Below, piece after piece: positions 24,551-33,293 of a stretch of DNA of 35,868 bases. Source of the DNA: Acidimicrobiia bacterium (GTDB lineage: Bacteria; Actinomycetota; Acidimicrobiia; Acidimicrobiales; JANYDT01). The stretch is taken from contig JANYDT010000229.1 in the NCBI GenBank assembly GCA_025359845.1, positions 1 through 35,868 on the forward strand, given 5' to 3'. Every line of letters begins with the position of its first letter. Position 1 is the stretch's first letter. The position numbers were made by a program, and so were the translations under genes. The notes beneath the pieces are model-generated. The model searched no databases. It saw only the letters and a program-made list of their open reading frames with translations, and was not told the origin of the DNA.

Positions 24551-24612
24551 CACCGGAAGGGTATGACAAGCCGGTAGCAGCACGCGGCTGCGCCGAGTCG
24601 AAAGGTAAGTCC

Positions 24613-25448
24613 ATGTCTGATATTTCAGTCAACACCCGATTCCTGAGCACAGTCGGTGTACACGTTGAGGACTCCGGTGGAGTCGGACGTCCTGTCGTGT
24701 TGATTCACGGCTGGCCATTGTCCAAGGACAGCTGGAAATCACAGGTTCCGGTGTTGACAGCGGCCGCCTACCGAGTAGTGGCCTATGACCGTCGGGGGTT
24801 CGGGCAAGTGACAAACCGGGCGGCGATTACGACTACGACACACTCACTGAAGACCTCGAGGGCCTGATGTCAGAACTCGACTTACACGATGTCACCCTCG
24901 TGGGGTTCTCAATGGGCGGCGGCGAAGTGGCGAGATACGTCTCCAAATACGGCCTGGACCGACTCCGTAGCGTTGTGTTCGCGTCTGCCGTAACGCCGTA
25001 CATGATGGAAGGTGATGACAACCGAGACGGCCCGCTCACGGAAGAGCAAGCCGAAAAGATGACCGCTGACTTGACCAACGACCGAGATGGTTTTTTTGAT
25101 CATTTCACAACACAGTTCTTCTCGGTTAAGGGCGAGTTGAAGGTCACCGAGGCGCAGCGACAGGAAGCAATCGAACTCTGCCACCAGTCCGACCAGAAGG
25201 CTGCGCCGAAATGCATGGCATCATTCGGAACAGAGGATTTCCGCGACGACCTCCCGCAGATCACCATACCGACACTCGTCATTCACGGCGACGGCGACGC
25301 TGTGGTGCCGTTCGAGGGGTCTGGCGCCCGCACTCATGCGGCGATCGCCCACAGTCAGCTGGTTGTTTTGGCCGGCGCCCCCCACGGCTGCAACGTCAGC
25401 CATGGCGAAGAGTTCAACGCCGCGCTCCTCGGATTCTTGAAGGTCTGA
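24613..25448 (+). pseudogene. Alpha/beta hydrolase (non-haem chloroperoxidase-like), one-base frameshift
   Basis: ATG 24613 has a ribosome site (aaaggtaag). The first frame encodes VVLIHGWPLSKDSWKSQ (oxyanion HGW) and VVAYDRRGFGQ, then shifts out. The second frame contains DYDYDTLTEDLEGLMSELDL, the nucleophile elbow LVGFSMGGGE, the acid in LVIHGDGDAVVPFE and the catalytic His in GAPHGCN. Together they make a complete bromoperoxidase/esterase-type hydrolase of about 278 aa. Adding one A to the CAA at 24805-24807 would give GFGQSDKPGGDYDYD, the exact family sequence. The lesion is therefore a single-base loss in a short A run and may be a sequence error or a very recent mutation. All catalytic residues are kept. 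The substrate is unknown. Confidence 0.85.
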
Positions 25449-25646
25449 AGTCATTCCAGCCTGCGGCGAGACCTACGTTCGCCTTCGCGACGTACAATGG
25501 AGGGCGATGGGACGAGGACGAGTCTGCAACCACGTGCGGAACCTGGCTGGCCCTACCACCGCCGGAGTAGTAAGTAGCTTTGGTGAAAACGGTCTAAGAC
25601 AAATCCACGTGGAGTGTTGTCTGCCGAGGGGCCTGGTTGAGCCGCA

Positions 25647-26903
25647 ATGGTCGTAAGAAACAGTCCGCCAAGCCTCTCCAGCGACCGAACTTCGATCGAG
25701 GCCGCGCTGCATCGGTCGTGGTTTGACGATCCTGCGCGCGTTGCATTCGTCAATCAACTGAACCAGGCCGCGCTGAGGCAGTCCCCGACGTTGCAGCGGG
25801 TGGTGAGACTCGCGGCCGCATTGGCCGGAAGTGCATCCGCACAGATATCGCTGATCGGCGATGCCCAGCATGTACCCGCTTCTTACGGTGTCGATGAAGT
25901 CGTCTCTTCCGGGGGGACGGACATCGACAACAGCCTCTGCGGCGTCACGTTCGCATCCGGTGACAGCCTCGTCGTCCACGACGCGCAGGCTCATCCTTGG
26001 GTACGTGACCTCCCTCCGGTGGCCTCTGGGGCAGTCGGGTCGTACCTGGGTGTTCCCATGCGCCACAGCGACGGCACCCTCGTGGGCGTGCTGTGCGTTT
26101 TTGACGTGAAGCCAACTGCGTGGGGAACGCATCTGGCGGGTGCGCTCGAAGACCTGGTCAGTTTCGCGATGATGGAAATCGAATTGCTGGCCGTGGTGGC
26201 CACAACGTCGTCGTCGGTGGTGGAGTTGACAAGCGTGATCCAGCGGATCGTGGCGCCGGCGAGCCACGCCATCCCGGAGGGAATGCAGATAAGCGGTCGC
26301 TACCGATCGGCCGACGTTGGTGGTGACTGGTTCGAGTGGCTCCCGACCACCGGCGGCCTGGGTGTGACGATCGGCGACGTTGCCGGTCACGGCCTACGTG
26401 CCGTGGCGGGGATGGCCCGGCTCAAGGCAATCATGCGGGCCTATGCTTTTGAGGGTCACGATCCTGCAGCGGCCCTTGATCTGGCCGGCCATGCCTTTCC
26501 GGTGGATGACGATTTCGAAATTGCCACCGTTCTCGACATGCGTTACCAGCCGACCGATCGTGCGCTGCATTATGCCTCCGCCGGGCATCCACCGCCTCTG
26601 ATCTTGCGACGCTCGGGCTCATTCTTCGCTCCACTTCGGCCCGGGGCGCCGATCGGTGCCGGACTGTCGAGCGTCACCAATCAATCACTGTTGCTACTCG
26701 ACGGTGATGTGGTGTTCGCCTATACCGACGGGTTGTTCGAGCGAAAACGCCAAGATGCCGACCATGCACTGGCGGAGCTGCGAGGGGCCGCGCACGAAGC
26801 GTTCTTGGCCTCCACCTCGGTAGAAGATCTCGCTGACACGTTGATCGACCTGGGGTTGAGTGACACCGCCGACGATGCCTGCCTTGTGGTGTCGGCAGTC
26901 TGA
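25647..26903 (+). CDS. GAF-sensor SpoIIE/RsbU-type serine phosphatase
   Basis: 418 aa. Residues 40-190 form a GAF-like sensor domain (RVVRLAAALAGSASAQISLI, YLGVPMRHSDGTLVGVLCVF). Residues 205-418 form a PP2C-type SpoIIE phosphatase with metal-binding acids in SADVGGDWFEW, IGDVAGHGLRAVAGMAR, YASAGHPPPLIL and TADDACLVV. Such proteins dephosphorylate anti-sigma-factor antagonists in partner-switching pathways that release general stress sigma factors. No anti-sigma or antagonist gene lies next to it, so it acts on distant partners. ATG 25647 was chosen; no strong ribosome site is visible and a start a few codons downstream is possible. The frame is intact and the gene appears monocistronic. Confidence 0.9.
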   Translation: MVVRNSPPSLSSDRTSIEAALHRSWFDDPARVAFVNQLNQAALRQSPTLQRVVRLAAALAGSASAQISLIGDAQHVPASYGVDEVVSSGGTDIDNSLCGVTFASGDSLVVHDAQAHPWVRDLPPVASGAVGSYLGVPMRHSDGTLVGVLCVFDVKPTAWGTHLAGALEDLVSFAMMEIELLAVVATTSSSVVELTSVIQRIVAPASHAIPEGMQISGRYRSADVGGDWFEWLPTTGGLGVTIGDVAGHGLRAVAGMARLKAIMRAYAFEGHDPAAALDLAGHAFPVDDDFEIATVLDMRYQPTDRALHYASAGHPPPLILRRSGSFFAPLRPGAPIGAGLSSVTNQSLLLLDGDVVFAYTDGLFERKRQDADHALAELRGAAHEAFLASTSVEDLADTLIDLGLSDTADDACLVVSAV

Positions 26904-26948
26904 TGGTCACCGTGGCGGTGTTCTGAGGTCGAGCCGACGAGATTCGGG

Positions 26949-27830
26949 TCAAATTGCTGCGGCACGGAGCCCGCCCGGATCGTCGCCCATGATCTCGATC
27001 TCCCCGTCGACCACTCGAGTCTCGTAAACGAGCTGCCCGACGGAGGCCGGGCCGCGACGCGCCGCGCCGGTAGCAAGATCGAAGAGGCTGCCGTGCCACG
27101 GGCATCGCACGCAATCCCCCTCGATCGGACCCTCATGCAACGGTCCGCCACGATGGGTGCAGCGCGACTCCATGGCAACGATGATGGAGGGATCCCAGGG
27201 CAGCTCCGCCAATGCAACCGCGACGCCATTCACCTCGGCCCCGTGGCACGAGCCCGCAGTGACATCAGCTCGATGGGCAACGGCCACCCAGTCGCGAGGT
27301 ACGGGCAGGAATGCGGTAGTGCTCACCCCGACCCCTCGGGCGTAGGCAAGGTAGCCTCCGAGCCAGCCGCCGATGCCCACAACGGCGAGCCCCAGCAGCG
27401 CCTCGGCCCGCCCGCCCCTGGATGTACTTCGCCTCCGCACCCACGACGCGGTGAAGCACGCCGTTCCGATTCCATTGACGATCGCGTGAACTGCCCCCAC
27501 CCGGCGTTCCGCTTCTCGCGTATGCACCCACTCGGCCAAGCCGGTGAGGACCGAAGGCACCGCGCTCGCCACCCCAAGACCGATCAACAGACGCGCAGCC
27601 GGTTTTGCAGTGGGCGAACCGAACGTGTCGAGTGCGCACGCCGCGACCCAGCAACCGAGCGGCACCTGCACAGACGCCGGATGCAGTGGATGCCCGACCA
27701 CCCGGCCACTCAGCAGGTCCATGGGCAATGGACGGTCAAGGATCGTCGCAACGACTTGCTGGACGGTCTCCAGCTTTCCATCGGCAGCGTTGGCTCGTTC
27801 GAGCTTCGCAATGAGTTGTCGGCCGTTCAT
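26949..27830 (-). CDS. DUF2231 membrane protein fused to a Rieske [2Fe-2S] domain
   Basis: 293 aa. ATG 27830 is preceded by a GGGGGT ribosome site and is preferred over an upstream in-frame ATG (27866). Residues 25-185 are a DUF2231-type membrane domain with about four helices (HPLHPASVQVPLGCWVAACA, LLIGLGVASAVPSVLTGLAE, ALLGLAVVGIGGWLGGYLAY). Residues 195-290 are a Rieske domain with the cluster ligands in CTHRGGPLHEG (C, H) and CVRCPWHGSLFDLATG (C, H). Rieske clusters carry one electron at a time; this fusion is seen in actinobacteria, but its redox partner is not known. It converges on the SpoIIE phosphatase gene with a 45-bp gap that contains a short hairpin (caccg-tgg-cggtg). Confidence 0.88.
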   Translation of the reverse strand: MNGRQLIAKLERANAADGKLETVQQVVATILDRPLPMDLLSGRVVGHPLHPASVQVPLGCWVAACALDTFGSPTAKPAARLLIGLGVASAVPSVLTGLAEWVHTREAERRVGAVHAIVNGIGTACFTASWVRRRSTSRGGRAEALLGLAVVGIGGWLGGYLAYARGVGVSTTAFLPVPRDWVAVAHRADVTAGSCHGAEVNGVAVALAELPWDPSIIVAMESRCTHRGGPLHEGPIEGDCVRCPWHGSLFDLATGAARRGPASVGQLVYETRVVDGEIEIMGDDPGGLRAAAI

Positions 27831-28023
27831 CCAGCTACCCCCTTCACGTCCGTGGCCGGGTCGCACCCATAAAGGTGCAACATGGGGACTGGAGCAAATA
27901 AGCGGAGGAGAGGCATTCTCTGCCAGTACCCAGACTGATTTTGATCAAACTGAGTGCCTAAAGCGATCGAGGTCAACCGGAAACCAAGCGCAGAAGATCG
28001 CAGTGCCGCAACATCCCAGGCCG

Positions 28024-28305
28024 TCACCGTTCTTCGACGAAGGACAGATTGAGTGTCACAGCGCCTTTGGGGTCGGCCTTGAACCGACCGCTGCCGGACG
28101 TACCTTTCAGGTCACCCGTGCCCGAGATGACAACCAGCTCAGCTTTCGCTACGCCGCCTTCGAAGGTTCCGACGTGCTGAAGAAGGAGGCTGCCGTGGCG
28201 ACCGTCGATCGTCCCCCGGATCCGTTCGAGCCCGACGAATCTCGCTGACTTGTCCGGCTCGTACGCCATCAGCCACTCGGTGGTCGACGTGGTCTCGATT
28301 CGTCC
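28024..28305 (-). pseudogene. DUF3224 protein gene, 5' part lost
   Basis: The minus strand from about 28305 encodes IETTSTTEWLMAYEPDKSA, FVGLERIRGTIDGRHGSLL and LQHVGTFEGGVAKAELVV, ending GAVTLNLSFVEER. This is the C-terminal two thirds of the DUF3224 family (small beta-barrel-like proteins of about 130 aa, function unknown). The N-terminal third is missing: upstream of IETTS the sequence is that of an AraC-type regulator in another frame. An 81-aa product could start at ATG 28269, but it would lack the first strands. Confidence 0.7.
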
Positions 28306-28642
28306 GGCGCAACGCGACGCGCAGCCGCTGCTCGGCCTCGTAGCCGAGCACCTTGGTGACCCGCCATCGTCTGTCGGCTAACTGCGACACCGAGATCCCG
28401 AGGACGGCTGCGGCCGCACCGGGTCGGAAGCGCACACCGACCGACTCCATGCCATCGGGGAGCTCGAAGTCCCAGCCGCGGCGCTCCGGACCACACACCC
28501 ACAGGGAGCCGTCGCTGATCGACACGAGGTCGAGGCACGCATCGAGAACGAGGCGCTGCGGTCGGGTCGGCGTCGTCGTGTAACAGCACGCGAGCACGTG
28601 CCGAAGCGATGCGGGGGCGCAAACTGCTGAGTACCACGACAT
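28300..28642 (-). pseudogene. AraC-family regulator, DNA-binding domain lost
   Basis: From ATG 28642 (the frame is open back to 28732) the sequence SLRHVLACCYTTTPTRPQ, LVLDACLDLVSISDGSLWVC, GWDFELPDGMESVGVRFRPG and AAAVLGISVSQLADRRW matches the N-terminal sensor domain of AraC regulators. These normally have two C-terminal helix-turn-helix motifs. Here the homology ends at about VALRR, where it runs into the antisense-shifted frame of the DUF3224 fragment, continuing to a stop at 28139 as Arg-rich non-homologous sequence. The HTH is gone, so no DNA binding is expected. It is divergent from the cystathionine beta-synthase gene, which it may once have regulated. Confidence 0.7.
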
Positions 28643-28769
28643 CGCGTTGATCTGCCCGCCTTCGCCGACGCAGAAACCGAACCACTTCCGCGCCGACGGC
28701 TGGGACGCGATCTCCTTGCGAAGCCGGTCCATAGGCGTTCCCGTTTCGAGTGCCCGCCGTCCATCCGGC

Positions 28770-28775
28770 TACGGT
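28770..28775 (+). promoter_or_regulatory. -10 box TACGGT of the transsulfuration operon (leaderless)
   Basis: TACGGT is followed by cggtcc and ATG 28782. The identical hexamer with the same 6-nt spacing precedes the histidine kinase start at 33293. Confidence 0.55.
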
Positions 28776-28781
28776 CGGTCC

Positions 28782-30212
28782 ATGAGTCGTGGCGCACACG
28801 CGGATGACCGGGTCGGTGACGAACGTTTGTGGGGCACGGCAATCGCTGGATCGGTCATCGAACTCTTCGGGCACACTCCGCTGGTCCGACTGAAACGTAT
28901 GAGCGAGATCCACGCCATACCGTGCGTGCTGGCGATGAAAATGGAGACCACGAATCCGGGGGGTTCGGCCAAGGATCGTCCGGCGCTGGAGATGATCATA
29001 GCGGCCGAACGCGACGGCCTCCTGCGACCGGGCGGCACCATTGTGGAACCGACGAGTGGCAACACGGGCGTGGGCCTGGCCATCGTGGCCGCGCAGCGGG
29101 GCTACACCTGCGTGTTCGTGATGACCGACAAGGTGGCTCCCGAAAAGGTGGCGCTGCTCAAAGCGTACGGCGCCGAGGTCGTGGTGTGCCCCGTGGCCGT
29201 CGCGCCCGAAGACCCCTCCAGCTATTACTGCGTCGCCGAGCGTCTGACCTTGGAACGCCGGGCCTTTCGGCCGAACCAGTACGCCAACCCGAACAACCCG
29301 CTGGCCCACTACCGCACCACAGGGCCGGAGCTGTGGCAGCAGACTGCGGGACGCATCACGCACTTCGTGGCCGGCGCCGGCACGTGCGGCACGATCACCG
29401 GAGTGGCCCGCTATCTGAAGGAGCAGAACCCCGACATCCAGATCATCGTGGCCGATCCCGAGGCGTCGGTGTTCAGCGGCGGATCCGGACGTCCCTACCT
29501 CGTCGAGGGTGTGGGAGAAGATTTCTTTCCGGCCGCATGGCAGCCCGATCTCTACGATCGAATAATCGCCGTCAGCGACGAAGACAGCTTTCTGGCGGCC
29601 CGTCGGGTGAGCCGCGAGGAAGGCATCTTGATCGGCGGGAGTGGCGGTCTCGCCGTGGCCGCGGCTATCGAGGTAGCCAGCACGGCCGAGCCCACCGACA
29701 TCGTGGTGGTCCTCAATCCGGATTCGGGCCGCGGTTATCTCTCCCGCGTCTTCGACGACCACTGGATGGCCAACTTCGGGTTTCTCCGAGAGTGCGACGA
29801 GTGCGTGGCCACGCTGCTGGCGCGCCGTCGGGCGAATGGCGCAGACCTCCTGTACGTCAACCCGTCGAACACCGTGCGCGAGGCTATAGATCTGATGCGG
29901 GGCCATGGTGTGAGCCAGTTGCCGGTGTGCAAGAACACTCCGCCGTTCGCCAATGCCGAAGTGTCTGGAGCGGTCGACGAACTCGAGCTGATGAACGCTG
30001 TCTTCCGCAACCCATCGGTGACTGAACTCCCGGTTTCGCAAGTCATGGGACCGCCGCTGCCCACCATCGGCATCGGCCAGGAGGTCGACCTCGCGGTGCA
30101 GATGCTGGTCGGTGCGCCGGCATTGATGGTGCTGGCCGGCGGACGCCCTCTGGCGGTGATCACTCGTACCGACGTGTTGTCGTATCTGGAAGGGGAGTCC
30201 ACTCATGGGTGA
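28782..30212 (+). CDS. cbs: Cystathionine beta-synthase
   Basis: 476 aa. It condenses serine with homocysteine to cystathionine, the first step of reverse transsulfuration, using PLP. The PLP lysine is K64 in NPGGSAKDRPALEM. SGNTGVGLA and the phosphate-binding AGAGTCGTITG are conserved. Residues 345-476 hold a pair of CBS domains (VREAIDLMRGHGVSQLPVCK, PLAVITRTDVLSYLEG), the regulatory module of this family. ATG 28782 is set by the leaderless promoter; the frame is open further upstream. The stop overlaps the start of the cystathionine gamma-synthase/lyase gene by 8 bp, so the pair is translationally coupled. Compared with actinobacterial homologues the length and motifs are normal. Confidence 0.93.
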   Translation: MSRGAHADDRVGDERLWGTAIAGSVIELFGHTPLVRLKRMSEIHAIPCVLAMKMETTNPGGSAKDRPALEMIIAAERDGLLRPGGTIVEPTSGNTGVGLAIVAAQRGYTCVFVMTDKVAPEKVALLKAYGAEVVVCPVAVAPEDPSSYYCVAERLTLERRAFRPNQYANPNNPLAHYRTTGPELWQQTAGRITHFVAGAGTCGTITGVARYLKEQNPDIQIIVADPEASVFSGGSGRPYLVEGVGEDFFPAAWQPDLYDRIIAVSDEDSFLAARRVSREEGILIGGSGGLAVAAAIEVASTAEPTDIVVVLNPDSGRGYLSRVFDDHWMANFGFLRECDECVATLLARRRANGADLLYVNPSNTVREAIDLMRGHGVSQLPVCKNTPPFANAEVSGAVDELELMNAVFRNPSVTELPVSQVMGPPLPTIGIGQEVDLAVQMLVGAPALMVLAGGRPLAVITRTDVLSYLEGESTHG

Positions 30213-31368
30213 ACAAGAGCAGCAGACCGGTTGGGGGTTCGAGACCAGGGCGATACACACCGGCCAAGCGCCTGATCCGGCCAGCGGAGCCGTGGTGCCA
30301 CCGATCACCCTCAGCACCACCTTCGCCCAGGAAGGGGTGGGCGTGCACAAGGGGTACGAGTACTCGCGCAGCGCCAACCCCACACGGGCGGCCCTTGAGA
30401 CCTGTCTGGCGTCTCTCGAGCAAGCCGCCCACGGCCTGGCCTTCGCGTCGGGGTTGGCCGCCGAGGACAACATCATCCGGGTGCTGCACCAGGGCGACCG
30501 GGTGCTGCTCGGCAACGATGCCTACGGCGGCACCTTCCGGCTGATCTCCAAGGTGTGGTCGCCGCTCGGGTTTCCATGGAGCGCAGTCGATCTCACCGAC
30601 GTCGACGCGCTGGCCGTCAATTGGCCACCCGACACCCGCATGGTGTGGTTGGAGACGCCCACGAACCCTTTGCTCACCTGTGTCGACATCGAGCGGATCG
30701 CTGAACTCGCCCACCTTCATGGGGCACTGGTGGTGGTCGACAACACGTTCGCCACGCCATACCTTCAGCAACCGTTGCGCTTCGGTGCCGACATCGTGGT
30801 GCACTCGGCCACCAAGTATCTCGGCGGGCACAGCGACGTCGTCGGCGGATTCGTCGCCCTCGACGACCTCGAATTGGCGCAACGGCTCCGCTTTACGCAG
30901 AACGCCGCCGGCGCGGTTCCCGCCCCGTTCGACTGCTACCTGCTGCTGCGCGGCGTCAAAACGCTGGCGCTGCGCATGGACCGGCACTGCGCCAACGCGA
31001 GGGCCATCGTCGATCTCCTGGTCGGCCACCGCGCCGTCGACAGGGTCTTCTACCCGCAGCTCCCCGATCATCCGGGGCACCGCGCCGCGGCCCGTCAAAT
31101 GCGCGACTTCGGAGGGATGGTCAGCTTCACCATGCGCGCCGGCGAAGCGGCCGCCCTCGACGTGGTCACCCGCACCGAGCTCTTCACCCTGGCCGAGTCA
31201 TTGGGGGCCGTTGAGAGCCTTATCGAACACCCGGGCCGCATGACGCACGCATCCGCCGCCGGTTCGCCCCTCCAAGTACCAGCGGCGCTCGTGCGCTTGT
31301 CGGTGGGCATCGAGTCATCGGCTGACCTCGTGGCCGACCTGGCCCAGGCGCTCGACCGCTTCGTTTGA
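30205..31368 (+). CDS. metB: Cystathionine gamma-synthase/gamma-lyase (Cys/Met metabolism PLP enzyme)
   Basis: 387 aa. It is a PLP-dependent enzyme of the Cys/Met metabolism family: YEYSRSANPTR (56-61 region), FASGLAAEDN, the PLP-contacting D179 in VVVDNTFATPY, and the Schiff-base lysine K204 in SATKYLGGHSD. The C-terminal VRLSVGIESSADLVADL is typical. Next to cystathionine beta-synthase it most likely cleaves cystathionine to cysteine (gamma-lyase), but synthase and lyase cannot be told apart reliably by eye. The gene name metB is the usual actinobacterial label. The start overlaps the preceding stop (ATGGGTGA), with GGGGAG upstream as ribosome site. It converges on the response regulator gene with 39 bp between. 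Confidence 0.92.
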   Translation: MGEQEQQTGWGFETRAIHTGQAPDPASGAVVPPITLSTTFAQEGVGVHKGYEYSRSANPTRAALETCLASLEQAAHGLAFASGLAAEDNIIRVLHQGDRVLLGNDAYGGTFRLISKVWSPLGFPWSAVDLTDVDALAVNWPPDTRMVWLETPTNPLLTCVDIERIAELAHLHGALVVVDNTFATPYLQQPLRFGADIVVHSATKYLGGHSDVVGGFVALDDLELAQRLRFTQNAAGAVPAPFDCYLLLRGVKTLALRMDRHCANARAIVDLLVGHRAVDRVFYPQLPDHPGHRAAARQMRDFGGMVSFTMRAGEAAALDVVTRTELFTLAESLGAVESLIEHPGRMTHASAAGSPLQVPAALVRLSVGIESSADLVADLAQALDRFV

Positions 31369-31407
31369 CATTAAGGGCCTCACCGCCGCTGGACGGGCCG
31401 GACTCGA

Positions 31408-32064
31408 CTAGACGAACTCTCGGCGGTCAGGGGCGAATCCGGTCTCGTACGCAAAAATCACGGCCTGAACGCGGTCGCGTACACCGAGCTTGGTCAACAC
31501 CCGCGACACGTGGGTCTTCGCGGTCGCCTCTCCCACCCCGAGTCGCCGGGCTATCTCGGCGTTCGTGAGCCCTCGGGTCATGAGCGCCAGCACGTCTTTC
31601 TCACGTTCCGTGAGCCGATCGATGATCTCCGATCGAGGCGCCGAAATCGACCGCCGCGAGAACCGGGCGAAGACTCTCCCGGTCACGGCCGGGTCGAGCA
31701 CCCCATTACCAGCGGCGACACTATGCACCGCTCGAACAACCTCTTCGGGGGTCGAATTCTTGAGCAGGAACCCAGCCGCACCGGCGGCCAACGCTCCGTA
31801 CAGCACGTCGTCGTCATCGAACGTCGTGAGCACCAGAACACGCACCTCGGGAAGCTCGGCGACAATCTCGACAGTCGCGTCGATACCGTCGCGGCCGGGC
31901 ATGCGCACGTCCATCAACACCACGTCGGGCCGTTCGCTCCGAGCCAGCGCAACCGCGTGGTCGCCGTCACTTGCTTCGCCCACGACGGTGATCCCGCCCG
32001 CCTCGAGAATGATCCGAAACGCCGCCCGCATGAGCGGTTGGTCGTCGGCCAACACCACCCTCAC
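31408..32064 (-). CDS. NarL/FixJ-type response regulator
   Basis: 218 aa from GTG 32064, which overlaps the kinase stop as GTGA; a longer frame upstream lies inside the kinase gene and is rejected. Residues 1-120 are a receiver domain with D7-D8, phospho-acceptor D52 in VVLMDVRMPG, T in LVLTTFDDD and K in GFLLKNST. Residues 150-215 are a LuxR-type helix-turn-helix (LTEREKDVLALMTRGLTNAE, IARRLGVGEATAKTHVSRVL). It is phosphorylated by the coupled kinase and controls transcription; the target genes are not evident. Both genes form one operon driven by the leaderless promoter at 33305. Confidence 0.93.
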   Translation of the reverse strand: MRVVLADDQPLMRAAFRIILEAGGITVVGEASDGDHAVALARSERPDVVLMDVRMPGRDGIDATVEIVAELPEVRVLVLTTFDDDDVLYGALAAGAAGFLLKNSTPEEVVRAVHSVAAGNGVLDPAVTGRVFARFSRRSISAPRSEIIDRLTEREKDVLALMTRGLTNAEIARRLGVGEATAKTHVSRVLTKLGVRDRVQAVIFAYETGFAPDRREFV

Positions 32065-33293
32065 GACGCCGCCCGCAAAGGGAGCCGGGCTCGGACCGAG
32101 AATCCACCGGCGGCGGTCGGTCCGGTGGTCAGGACTCCCCCGAACAGCGCCACCCGCTCGGCCATCCCGAGCAATCCACGGCCCGAGCCGCAACCATCAG
32201 AGGCCGGGTGCGACGGGCCCGGGTCGCTCACGGTGACCGTCACGACAGCGGACTCGATGCCGACGTCGATGCGGGCGGCGCGCGCTCCGGAATGCCGGGC
32301 CACGTTGGTAAGAGACTCTTCGATGAGGCGATAACACGACAGCGACAACACGGCCGGAAGGCCCTCGATCGACCCCCGGACGTGGCACGACACGTCGTAT
32401 CCGGCCTCACGCCAACGCTCAACAAGCATGTTCACGGCCTCTAGCCCCGGAGTCGGTGCCCGGTCGACGGTCAGGTCGCCGGGCCGCAGCACATCAAGCA
32501 GCTGTCGCATTTCGAGCACGGCGTCGCGGCTCGACGACTCGATCGCCACTAGGGCATCTCTGATCGCCTCCGGAGAATGGCCGAGCGCGCTTCGGGCCGC
32601 TCCGGCCTGAACGCCGATGAGGCTCACATGATGGGCGACCACATCGTGCAACTCTCGCGCGATACGCGACCGCTCCTCATCGATAGCCCGACGCGAGCGC
32701 TCATCGCGATCGCGTTCAGCCTCGACCAGCCGCCGTTCGACCTCTTCCAAGTAGCGCCGACGGGCCCGGGCGGCGTACCCGGCCACGAGCGGCAAGACGA
32801 GCAACACGAGCCCGAACGCAGTCGCCGCGAACAGGCTGTTGCCGTCGCTTATCGAGCCGACGATCGTCAACGTCAACAGCGCCGACGCCAAGACCAGGGC
32901 AAGACGGGTCCGCGGCGACCAAGCCCCGATGGCGAAGCAGAGCAGGACGATCTCCAGCCCGAGTTGCGCGCTGAACAACCCGGGCTTCTGGATCGCCTGC
33001 CCCACCAGAACGAAGACCAAAAGCGCACCCAGTACGAGGAACGGGTGCGTGCGGCGCCACCACAACAACGCCGCCGCGGCGGCGGCGAGCACGACCATGG
33101 CGACGCTCAGGGGCGCGGCCTCCACATGGGCGTGGGTCCGGGCGGCAACGTGGCCGGCCAATCCGACACCGAACACCGCGACGATCAAGACCGTGTCGAT
33201 CACCGGCGTGGCCCGTCCGGTTCGCACCCACGTAAGTGCCCGTTCCGTCGCACCGAAGTGTACGAAACGACGTTGTTCGTACGGCGCGGTCAC
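32061..33293 (-). CDS. Sensor histidine kinase (NarL-partner, HisKA_3 type)
   Basis: 410 aa. Six membrane helices lie between residues 30 and 175 (VIDTVLIVAVFGVGLAG, APLSVAMVVLAAAAAALL, FLVLGALLVFVLVGQ, LGLEIVLLCFAIGAW, LALVLASALLTLTIVG, FGLVLLVLPLVAGYAA). A coiled linker follows (RRYLEEVERRLVEAERDRDE). The dimerisation helix carries phospho-acceptor H216 in ARELHDVVAHHVSLIGVQAG. The ATPase domain has the N box (RLIEESLTNVARHSGA) and a DPGPSHPASDGCGSGRGLLG lid. There is almost no extracellular domain, so it probably senses membrane or envelope state. GTG 33293 is set by TACGGT six bases upstream. It is coupled to the response regulator by a 4-bp overlap. Confidence 0.93.
   Translation of the reverse strand: MTAPYEQRRFVHFGATERALTWVRTGRATPVIDTVLIVAVFGVGLAGHVAARTHAHVEAAPLSVAMVVLAAAAAALLWWRRTHPFLVLGALLVFVLVGQAIQKPGLFSAQLGLEIVLLCFAIGAWSPRTRLALVLASALLTLTIVGSISDGNSLFAATAFGLVLLVLPLVAGYAARARRRYLEEVERRLVEAERDRDERSRRAIDEERSRIARELHDVVAHHVSLIGVQAGAARSALGHSPEAIRDALVAIESSSRDAVLEMRQLLDVLRPGDLTVDRAPTPGLEAVNMLVERWREAGYDVSCHVRGSIEGLPAVLSLSCYRLIEESLTNVARHSGARAARIDVGIESAVVTVTVSDPGPSHPASDGCGSGRGLLGMAERVALFGGVLTTGPTAAGGFSVRARLPLRAAS

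Noticed and set aside
28269-30515. 748-codon minus-strand frame
   Set aside because: A GC-rich antisense frame across the cystathionine beta-synthase gene; the His/Arg-rich composition has no family pattern except its last part, which is the AraC fragment.
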